Shown piece by piece: positions 57,502-64,000 of a stretch of 64,000 nt of DNA. A program made the position numbers and the translations under genes. The notes under the pieces are model-generated. The model did no database searches and was not told where the DNA came from. It saw nothing but the letters and a program-made list of their open reading frames with translations. This stretch comes from Mesorhizobium sp. NFR06 (GTDB lineage Bacteria; Pseudomonadota; Alphaproteobacteria; Rhizobiales; Rhizobiaceae): assembly GCF_900115245.1 (NCBI RefSeq), contig NZ_FOVT01000001.1, positions 558,001 through 622,000 of the forward strand, written 5' to 3'. The first letter of the stretch is position 1, and every line of letters starts with the position of its first letter.

Positions 57502-59097
57502 ATGGTTGTAAGCGCCAACAGGCTTGAACTGCTGCAGATCGCCGATGCGGTCGCGCGTGAAAAGTCGATCGACAAGCAGATCGTGATCGCCGCCATGGCC
57601 GATGCGATCCAGAAGGCGGCGCGCTCGCGCTACGGCCAGGAGACCAACATCCGCGCCGACATCAATCCGAACACCGGCGAGATGAAGCTGCAGCGGCTGA
57701 TGGAAGTGGTCGAGAAGGTCGAGGACTACGCGACGCAGATCGCGCTTTCCTCGGCGCGCGAGCGCAATCCCGACGCCCAGATCGGCGACTTCATCGCCGA
57801 GCAGCTGCCGCCGATGGATTTCGGCCGCATCGCCGCCCAGTCGGCCAAGCAGGTCATTGTGCAGAAGGTGCGCGAGGCCGAACGCGACCGCCAGTATGAC
57901 GAATACAAGGATCGCATCGGCGAGATCGTCAACGGCACCGTCAAGCGTGTCGAATACGGCAACGTCATCGTCGACCTTGGCCGTGGCGAGGCGATCATCC
58001 GTCGCGACGAACTGATCCCGCGCGAGAACTACAAGTATGGCGACCGCGTGCGGGCCTATGTCTATGACGTGCGCCGCGAGCAGCGCGGCCCGCAGATCTT
58101 CCTGTCGCGCACGCATCCGCAGTTCATGGCCAAGCTCTTCACCATGGAAGTGCCCGAAATCTACGACGGTATCATTGAGATCAAGTCGGTCGCCCGCGAT
58201 CCGGGCTCGCGCGCCAAGATCGCCGTCATCTCGCGCGATTCCTCGATCGATCCGGTCGGCGCCTGCGTCGGCATGCGCGGCAGCCGTGTCCAGGCGGTGG
58301 TCGGCGAATTGCAGGGCGAGAAGATCGACATCATTCCGTGGTCGCCCTCGGCCGCTTCCTTCATTGTCAATGCGCTGCAGCCGGCCGAAGTCGCCAAGGT
58401 GGTGCTCGACGAGGATGCCGAGCGCATCGAGGTGGTGGTGCCGGACGACCAGCTGTCGCTGGCCATCGGCCGCCGCGGCCAGAACGTACGCCTGGCCTCG
58501 CAGCTCACCGGCTGGGATATCGACATCCTGACCGAACAGGAGGAGAGCGAGCGCCGCCAGAAGGAATTCGTCGAGCGTTCGGCGCTGTTCATGGAAGCCC
58601 TCGACGTCGACGAGATGGTCGGCCAGGTGCTCGCCTCCGAAGGCTTCACCAGCGTGGAGGAAGTCGCTTATGTCGACTCGGGTGAAATCTCCTCGATCGA
58701 CGGCTTCGACGAGGACACCGCTTCGGAAATCCAGACGCGCGCCCGCGAATATCTGGAGAAGATCGAGGCCGAGCACGACGAGAAGCGCAAGGCGCTGGGC
58801 GTCAAGGACGAGCTGCGCGACATTCCCGGCATCACCACCGCCATGATGGTGACGCTCGGCGAGGACGGCGTGAAGACGGTCGAGGACTTCGCCGGCTACG
58901 CCGCGGACGACCTGATCGGCTGGAAAGAGCGCAAGGACGGCGAGACCAAGGTCTATCCGGGCGTGCTCGCCAGCCACGGCGTCTCGCGCGCCGACGCCGA
59001 GCAGATGGTGCTCGCCGCCCGCAAGCAGGCCGGCTGGATCACCGAGGAAGAACTCGCGGCCGAACAGGCCGCGACCGACGAAACCGTCGGTGCGTGA
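57502..59097 (+). CDS. nusA: Transcription termination/antitermination factor NusA
   Basis: RNA polymerase-binding factor for pausing, termination and antitermination. The 531-residue protein has an N-terminal RNAP-binding domain (1-130), an S1 domain (about 134-200, [20 protein letters not shown]), two KH domains ([40 protein letters not shown]) and C-terminal helix-hairpin-helix repeats ([20 protein letters not shown]) with an acidic tail. GGGAGAAAGACG precedes ATG 57502. In the characterised E. coli operon NusA controls its own transcription; the leader hairpin upstream suits this. Confidence 0.96.
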   Translation: MVVSANRLELLQIADAVAREKSIDKQIVIAAMADAIQKAARSRYGQETNIRADINPNTGEMKLQRLMEVVEKVEDYATQIALSSARERNPDAQIGDFIAEQLPPMDFGRIAAQSAKQVIVQKVREAERDRQYDEYKDRIGEIVNGTVKRVEYGNVIVDLGRGEAIIRRDELIPRENYKYGDRVRAYVYDVRREQRGPQIFLSRTHPQFMAKLFTMEVPEIYDGIIEIKSVARDPGSRAKIAVISRDSSIDPVGACVGMRGSRVQAVVGELQGEKIDIIPWSPSAASFIVNALQPAEVAKVVLDEDAERIEVVVPDDQLSLAIGRRGQNVRLASQLTGWDIDILTEQEESERRQKEFVERSALFMEALDVDEMVGQVLASEGFTSVEEVAYVDSGEISSIDGFDEDTASEIQTRAREYLEKIEAEHDEKRKALGVKDELRDIPGITTAMMVTLGEDGVKTVEDFAGYAADDLIGWKERKDGETKVYPGVLASHGVSRADAEQMVLAARKQAGWITEEELAAEQAATDETVGA

Positions 59098-59120
59098 GGT
59101 GACCACCAATCGCAAAGCCC

Positions 59121-59780
59121 GTGGACGAGATGAACGATCGCACTTGCATCGTTACGCGCAGGCAGGCCGAAGCGGATGAACTGATCCGCTTCGTCGTCGG
59201 CCCGGATTCGGCCGTCGTTCCGGACATCAAGAGAAATCTGCCCGGCCGCGGTTGCTGGGTCACCGCCGATCGCCTACATATCGAGAAGGCAGCGGCGAAG
59301 AACCTGTTTGCTCGGGCATTCAAGGCACAGGTGACCGTTCCGGCCGATCTCGGCGGCATGGTCGACGCGCTGCTCTCCAGATCCGCTCTGGGCATGTTGG
59401 GCCTTGCTCGCAAGGCCGGCGCTGTTGTTCTCGGCGCCGCCAAGGTCGAGGGTGCGGTGCGCGACGGGCAGGCGCTCCTCGTGCTGCATGCGACCGAGGC
59501 TTCGGACGATGGCGTCCGCAAGATCAGTCAGGCGAGGCGGGCAACCGTCCATCTCGGGGGCCCCGCTATCCTTGCCTACAAACTTTTCCCCGAGGCCGAG
59601 TTGAGCTTGGCATTGGGGGGTACAAATGTGATACATGCTGCCGTCCTCGCGCAGGACGCGGGACAGGCGGTTGAGAAGCGCGTTGTTGCGCTCGACCGAT
59701 ACCGGGGCGGTACCCCGAACGATCTGGCAATGCTTGCGGCCGTTGCTGACGAAGATGATGCCGCAGAGGATATGGAATGA
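59121..59780 (+). CDS. YlxR-family RNA-binding protein fused to L7Ae-like domain
   Basis: A 219-residue protein in the usual ylxR place between nusA and infB. Residues 1-85 form the DUF448/YlxR domain ([20 protein letters not shown] and [20 protein letters not shown]), and residues 90-190 an L7Ae/YlxQ-like domain ([20 protein letters not shown]). In other phyla these are two genes (ylxR and ylxQ); the fusion is normal for alphaproteobacteria. The start is GTG 59121 or, equally possible, ATG 59130. It overlaps infB as ATGA. Function: probable RNA or ribonucleoprotein binding; YlxR has been linked to RNase P and transcription control elsewhere. Confidence 0.9.
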   Translation: MDEMNDRTCIVTRRQAEADELIRFVVGPDSAVVPDIKRNLPGRGCWVTADRLHIEKAAAKNLFARAFKAQVTVPADLGGMVDALLSRSALGMLGLARKAGAVVLGAAKVEGAVRDGQALLVLHATEASDDGVRKISQARRATVHLGGPAILAYKLFPEAELSLALGGTNVIHAAVLAQDAGQAVEKRVVALDRYRGGTPNDLAMLAAVADEDDAAEDME

Positions 59781-62353
59781 ACGATACGAAATCGGGCGAC
59801 GACAAGACGTTGAGCGTTACGCCGAAAAAGACCTTGACGCTGAAGCGCCCCGGCCTCGAGCAGGGCACCGTGCGCCAGAATTTCTCGCATGGCCGCACCA
59901 AGTCGGTCGTGGTCGAGACCAAGAAGCGCAAGTTCTCGCTGCCTGGCGACAAGCCGGAGCCGGTGGCGCCGTCCGTCTTTACGCCGAAGCCCGCCGCTGC
60001 CCCCGTTGCCGCAGCCCCTGTCGTGCGGGAAGCGCCGAAGGCGCCGCCTCCGCCGCCGGAGCGGTCCGGCATGGTTCTGAACGAACTCTCGCGCGGCGAG
60101 ATGGAAGCGCGCCGCCGGGCGCTCGAAGGTTCCAAGGTCCGCGAGGCCGAGGATCGTCAGCGCGCTCAGGAAGAGAGCAAGCGCCGCGCCGAGGAAGAAG
60201 AGCGCCGCAAGCGCGAGCGTGACGAATCCGCGCGCCGTCAGGCCGAGGAAGAAGCGCGCCTGCAGGCCGAAGCCGAATCCCGGCGCCGTGCCGAGGAAGA
60301 GGCTCGCCGCCGTGCGCCGCTGGCCGCCGATGCCGTGGCGACCGAAGACGACGAGGAGGTGAAGCCGCGGCGCCCTGGTGGCGCCGGCGCCGGCACGCCG
60401 GTGCGTCGGCTGGCCACGCCGGAAGTCGCCCGGCCGGCCAAGCCCACCAAGGGCGAGGAAGACCGCCGTCGCGGCAAGCTGACGCTGAACTCGGCGCTGT
60501 CCGACGACGATGCGCGCGCACGCTCGCTGTCGTCGATGCGCCGCCGTCAGGAGAAGTTCAAACGCGCGCTGCACAATGAGCCGCGCGAGAAAGTCATGCG
60601 CGAAGTGATCCTGCCCGAGACCATCACCATCCAGGAACTGGCGCAGCGCATGTCCGAGCGCGCCGTGGACGTGGTCAAATTCTTCATGAAGCAGGGCCAG
60701 ATCCTGAAGCCGGGCGACGTCATCGACGCCGACACGGCCGAGTTGGTGGCCACCGAGTTCGGTCACACGGTGCGCCGTGTCGCCGAGTCCGACATCGAGG
60801 AAGGCCTGTTCAACATCGCCGATCGTGCGGAGGACCTGGTGTCGCGTCCGCCCGTGGTGACCATCATGGGCCATGTCGACCATGGCAAGACCTCGCTGCT
60901 CGACGCCATCCGCAATGCCAATGTCGTCTCCGGCGAGGCCGGCGGCATCACCCAGCATATTGGCGCCTACCAGATCGAGAAGAACGGCCAGAAGATCACC
61001 TTCATCGACACGCCCGGCCACGCCGCCTTCACGGCCATGCGCGCCCGCGGCGCGCAGGTCACCGACATCGCCGTGCTGGTGGTGGCGGCCGACGACAGCG
61101 TGATGCCGCAGACGATCGAATCGATCAATCACGCCAAGGCGGCCGGCGTGCCGATCATCGTGGCGATCAACAAGATCGACAAGCATGACGCCGACCCGCA
61201 GAAGGTGCGGACCGAGTTGCTGCGTCACGAGGTGTTCGTGGAATCGATGGGCGGCGAGGTACTTGACGTCGAGGTTTCGGCGACCAAGGGCACCAATCTC
61301 GACAAACTTCTGGAAGCGATCCTGCTGCAGGCCGAAATCCTCGATCTCAAGGCCAACCCCGACCGCACCGCCGAAGGCGCCGTCATCGAGGCGCAGTTGG
61401 ACAAGGGCCGCGGCCCGGTCGCCACCGTCCTGGTGCAGACCGGCACGCTGATGCCGGGCGACATCCTCGTCGCCGGCAACGAATGGGGCCGTGTCCGCGC
61501 GCTGGTCGACGATCGTGGCGAGCATGTCCCGGAAGCACCGCCGTCCATGCCGGTCGAGGTGCTCGGCCTCCAGGGCACGCCGCAGGCCGGCGACCGCTTC
61601 GCCGTCGTCAACAACGAGGCTCGCGCCCGCGAGATCACCGAATACCGTCAGCGCTTGGCGCGCGAGAAGGCGGTGGCCAAGCATGCCGGCCAGCGCGGCT
61701 CGCTCGAGCAGATGATGTCGCAGTTGCAGACGAGCGGGCTGAAGGAATTCCCGCTGGTCATCAAGGGCGACGTGCAGGGCTCGATCGAGGCGATCAACGC
61801 CGCGCTGGAGAAGCTCGGCAACGACGAGGTCAGGGTACGGATCGTCCATTCGGGCGCTGGCGGCATCACCGAAAGCGACGTCTCGCTGGCCGAGACCTCG
61901 GGTGCCGCGATCATCGGCTTCAACGTCCGCGCCAACGCGCAGGCGCGTGCTGCCGCGGCCGCAGCCGACATTGAGATCCGCTACTATTCGATCATCTACA
62001 ATCTCGTCGATGACGTGAAGGCGGCCCTTTCCGGCATGCTTTCGCCGGAGCGGCGCGAAACCTTCATCGGCAACGCGGAGATCCTCGAGATCTTCGACAT
62101 CTCGAAGATCGGCAAGATCGCCGGCTGTCGCGTCACCGAGGGCAAGGTCGAGCGTGGTGCGGGCGTGCGCCTGATCCGCGACAACGTCGTCGTCCACGAA
62201 GGCACGCTGAAGACTCTCAAGCGCTTCAAGGACGAGGTTTTGGAAGTGCCGGGCGGCCAGGAATGCGGCATGGCCTTCCAGAACTACGAGGACATGCGCG
62301 TCGGCGATGTCATCGAGTGCTTCCGCGTCGAGATGGTGAGCAGGACGCTCTAA
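59777..62353 (+). CDS. infB: Translation initiation factor IF-2
   Basis: GTPase that brings initiator tRNA to the ribosome; 858 residues. The N-terminal third is a long charged coiled region ([20 protein letters not shown] and similar, about residues 110-190) followed by the IF2_N domain ([20 protein letters not shown]). The G domain has G1 GHVDHGKTS at 365-373, the G3 [15 protein letters not shown], and G4 [10 protein letters not shown], then domains II and IV ([20 protein letters not shown]). ATG 59777 overlaps the ylxR stop. A strong hairpin follows. Confidence 0.97.
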   Translation: MNDTKSGDDKTLSVTPKKTLTLKRPGLEQGTVRQNFSHGRTKSVVVETKKRKFSLPGDKPEPVAPSVFTPKPAAAPVAAAPVVREAPKAPPPPPERSGMVLNELSRGEMEARRRALEGSKVREAEDRQRAQEESKRRAEEEERRKRERDESARRQAEEEARLQAEAESRRRAEEEARRRAPLAADAVATEDDEEVKPRRPGGAGAGTPVRRLATPEVARPAKPTKGEEDRRRGKLTLNSALSDDDARARSLSSMRRRQEKFKRALHNEPREKVMREVILPETITIQELAQRMSERAVDVVKFFMKQGQILKPGDVIDADTAELVATEFGHTVRRVAESDIEEGLFNIADRAEDLVSRPPVVTIMGHVDHGKTSLLDAIRNANVVSGEAGGITQHIGAYQIEKNGQKITFIDTPGHAAFTAMRARGAQVTDIAVLVVAADDSVMPQTIESINHAKAAGVPIIVAINKIDKHDADPQKVRTELLRHEVFVESMGGEVLDVEVSATKGTNLDKLLEAILLQAEILDLKANPDRTAEGAVIEAQLDKGRGPVATVLVQTGTLMPGDILVAGNEWGRVRALVDDRGEHVPEAPPSMPVEVLGLQGTPQAGDRFAVVNNEARAREITEYRQRLAREKAVAKHAGQRGSLEQMMSQLQTSGLKEFPLVIKGDVQGSIEAINAALEKLGNDEVRVRIVHSGAGGITESDVSLAETSGAAIIGFNVRANAQARAAAAAADIEIRYYSIIYNLVDDVKAALSGMLSPERRETFIGNAEILEIFDISKIGKIAGCRVTEGKVERGAGVRLIRDNVVVHEGTLKTLKRFKDEVLEVPGGQECGMAFQNYEDMRVGDVIECFRVEMVSRTL

Positions 62354-62380
62354 ATTCGGCTATACTTGCCGGGATGAAGC

Positions 62381-62412
62381 GGGCGGCGGCCGAAAGGCCG
62401 CCGCCCAGCCCC
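62381..62412 (+). terminator. Strong GC hairpin after infB
   Basis: GGGCGGCGGCC (62381-62391), GAAA tetraloop, GGCCGCCGCCC (62396-62406): a perfect 11-bp stem, followed by AGCCCCCTTTTATT. It lies between infB and rbfA, so it may lower read-through to rbfA-truB or protect the infB mRNA end. Confidence 0.7.
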
Positions 62413-62473
62413 CTTTTATTGGGACATGTGGCGCGGTCCCATTCCGCGCTCCACGATTTCAGGACCGAAGAAA

Positions 62474-62890
62474 ATGCCCCGTTCGACAACGTCAGGCCCA
62501 TCCCAACGCATGCTGCGCGTCGGCGAACAGGTGCGTCATGCTCTTTCCGAGACCTTGCAGCGCGGCGAGATCACCGATCCGGTGATCGAAAACAGCGTCG
62601 TCTCGGTGTCGGAGGTGCGCATGTCTCCGGACCTCAAGATCGCCACCGCCTTCGTTTCGCCGCTTGGTGCGGGCGACGACGCCGCCGTGGTCGAGGCGCT
62701 GAACAAGCACGCGAAATTCATCCGCGGCCGCGTTTCCGGCGCGCTCAGGCAGATGAAATACATGCCGGAGTTCCGCTTCCGGCTGGATACCTCCTTCGAC
62801 AATTTCGCGAAAATCAATGAACTGCTGAAATCGCCCGAAGTCGCGCGTGATCTCGGTGACGGCAAGAACAACGACAAGGACTCTGAATAG
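62474..62890 (+). CDS. rbfA: Ribosome-binding factor A
   Basis: Helps 16S rRNA 5'-end maturation and cold adaptation. The 138-residue protein starts [20 protein letters not shown], with [40 protein letters not shown] (the core KH-like strand) and [23 protein letters not shown] 62474 is chosen, with GACCGAAGAAA upstream; the frame extends 16 codons further. truB begins immediately after its stop (62891). Confidence 0.94.
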   Translation: MPRSTTSGPSQRMLRVGEQVRHALSETLQRGEITDPVIENSVVSVSEVRMSPDLKIATAFVSPLGAGDDAAVVEALNKHAKFIRGRVSGALRQMKYMPEFRFRLDTSFDNFAKINELLKSPEVARDLGDGKNNDKDSE

Positions 62891-63850
62891 GTGGCGCGTC
62901 GCGGCAAGAAGAAGGGGCGGCCGGTTTCCGGCTGGGTGGTGCTGGACAAACCGGTCGGCATGAGTTCGACCGAAGCGGTCTCCAAGGTCAAGTGGCTGTT
63001 CCAGGCCGAGAAGGCCGGCCATGCCGGCACGCTCGATCCGCTGGCCTCCGGCATGCTGCCGATCGCCTTGGGCGAGGCCACAAAGACCGTTCCCTATGTG
63101 CAGGACGGCGCCAAGGTCTACCGCTTCACCGTCGCCTGGGGCGAGGAGCGCTCGACCGACGACCTCGAAGGCCCGGTGACGCACAGCTCCGACCGCCGCC
63201 CGGCCGAGGTGGAGCTGCGGGCGCTGCTGCCGAAATACACCGGCGTCATCATGCAGACGCCGCCGCAATTCTCGGCCATCAAGATCGCCGGCGAACGCGC
63301 CTACGACCTTGCCCGCGAAGGCGAGACGGTCGAGATTCCCGCGCGCGAGATCGAGATCGGCCGTTTGGACATCGTCGAGCACGGTGCCGACCAAACCATC
63401 TTCGAGGTCGAATGCGGCAAGGGCACCTATGTGCGCTCGCTTGCCCGCGACATGGGCCGCGATCTCGGTTGCTTCGGCCATATCGCGGAATTGCGCCGTG
63501 TCGAGGTCGAGCCTTTTACGGCCGATGATTTTGTCACGGTCGCCGAGTTGGAAGCGGCCCGTTTTGGCGGCAAGACCGAAGCGGCCCCGGACGAAGCCGA
63601 GGCCCCGGTCGATTTCAGCGCCATCGATGCATTGCTGGTCGAAACCGCGGTTGCTCTCGACTGTCTGCCACAGGTCGCGGTCAGTGACGACGCGGCGACG
63701 AAGATCCGGCTCGGCAATCCCGTCATCATTCGCGGCCGCGATGCGCCGGTCGAGGCCGAGGAGGCCTGTGCCACCGCGCGTGGCAAGCTCGTCGCCATCG
63801 GCGCCATAGAACAGGGCATGTTCAAGCCCAAGCGGGTCTTTGCCGGGTGA
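62891..63850 (+). CDS. truB: tRNA pseudouridine(55) synthase
   Basis: Makes pseudouridine 55 in the T loop of tRNAs. The 319-residue protein has [20 protein letters not shown] near residue 14, [20 protein letters not shown] with the catalytic Asp near 48, and [20 protein letters not shown]. The C-terminal region (residues 235-319) carries a PUA-like part. GTG 62891 begins one base after the rbfA stop, so translation should be coupled. It is followed by a 45-nt gap. Confidence 0.95.
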   Translation: MARRGKKKGRPVSGWVVLDKPVGMSSTEAVSKVKWLFQAEKAGHAGTLDPLASGMLPIALGEATKTVPYVQDGAKVYRFTVAWGEERSTDDLEGPVTHSSDRRPAEVELRALLPKYTGVIMQTPPQFSAIKIAGERAYDLAREGETVEIPAREIEIGRLDIVEHGADQTIFEVECGKGTYVRSLARDMGRDLGCFGHIAELRRVEVEPFTADDFVTVAELEAARFGGKTEAAPDEAEAPVDFSAIDALLVETAVALDCLPQVAVSDDAATKIRLGNPVIIRGRDAPVEAEEACATARGKLVAIGAIEQGMFKPKRVFAG

Positions 63851-63895
63851 ATCCGGTCGTCTAATCTCGGCTGAGCGCTGAAATCCGGGGATATC

Positions 63896-64000
63896 ATGGC
63901 GAAGGCTGATGCAGGCAAGAAGCGGGCGCCGTTCACCCGCCGGCCACCGGTGGGAGCCTCGCCCGGCACGCTTATCGCCGATCCGGCGGCGCGGCGCAGC
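63896..64000 (+). CDS. N-terminus of a possible CorA-family metal transporter (partial)
   Basis: The 35 residues before the window ends read MAKADAGKKRAPFTRRPPVG followed by ASPGTLIADPAARRS. The PPVG-ASPGTLIADP pattern is similar to the N-terminus of CorA-type magnesium/cobalt channels, but the catalytic GxN region lies outside the window. CCGGGGA lies 5 nt before ATG 63896. In many rhizobia rpsO follows truB, so this gene would be a clade-specific insertion. Identity is tentative. Confidence 0.5.
   Translation, partial: MAKADAGKKRAPFTRRPPVGASPGTLIADPAARRS

Noticed and set aside
59576..62197. 873-codon open frame on the minus strand
   Set aside because: It is the complement of infB and ylxR in GC-rich DNA; the plus strand shows full IF-2 motifs and the minus translation is low-complexity with no domain.

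Overview
The window looks like a chromosomal segment of an alphaproteobacterium of the order Hyphomicrobiales, most likely Mesorhizobium or a close relative. This is inferred from several things: GC-rich coding sequence, the gene orders tsaB-rimI-plsC/olsA-miaB-phoH-ybeY-tlyC-lnt-phrR-metK and rimP-nusA-ylxR-infB-rbfA-truB, a palindrome of the type bound by the iron regulator Irr, a yej operon with two yejA genes, and the families of small intergenic palindromes common in rhizobial genomes. I see no nod, nif, phage, transposase, CRISPR, rRNA or tRNA genes. The segment is mostly core genome with a few accessory insertions.

Layout. 1-2.9 kb (minus): the ATP-dependent DNA ligase and metallo-beta-lactamase exonuclease of a DNA-damage-response module, separated by a mosaic palindromic repeat. 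3.0-5.3 kb: TPR-methyltransferase, small lipoprotein, GhrA-type reductase. 5.3-13 kb (minus): yejA1-yejA2-yejB-yejE-yejF peptide importer. 13.1-15.6 kb: membrane-anchored cytochrome c, kdsB, pheA. 15.8-17.6 kb (minus): Dabb protein, nudC, HIT protein. 17.7-23.5 kb: SRP RNA, dnaX, ybaB, SleB-type hydrolase lipoprotein, recR, MltB-type transglycosylase. 23.8-29.05 kb: five-gene Dpp/Opp-type ABC operon. 29.1-34.4 kb (minus): RND efflux pump with two membrane fusion lipoproteins. 34.6-36.5 kb: gabT and a ParDE toxin-antitoxin pair. 36.6-44.2 kb: iron locus. 44.4-55.4 kb: the conserved tsaB to trmB block. 55.5-56.3 kb: a TacA/TacT-type toxin-antitoxin pair. 56.8-63.9 kb: rimP-nusA-ylxR-infB-rbfA-truB, then the start of another gene.

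The most notable system is the iron locus. A nearly perfect Irr-type (ICE) palindrome at 38012-38032 lies between a minus-strand FAD ferredoxin reductase and a plus-strand gene run: imelysin/IrpA, bacterioferritin-associated ferredoxin, bacterioferritin, di-haem oxidoreductase, second imelysin, DUF1513 protein. It combines a periplasmic iron-handling quartet of unknown mechanism with cytoplasmic iron storage and a possible release chain (reductase to Bfd to Bfr). Other points worth checking are an intrinsic terminator 17 nt upstream of the metK start codon, a promoter plus terminator in the rimP-nusA-infB leader, two places where a 14-bp tandem duplication of a start region makes a chain of ATGA-linked mini-ORFs (tsaB and an ABC ATPase gene), and a mosaic repeat that forms the 5' end of the mltB-like gene.

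Functions are assigned by reading motifs and from knowledge of families; no database search was run. Start codons were chosen from ribosome binding sites, overlaps and family lengths, and several differ from the longest open frame.
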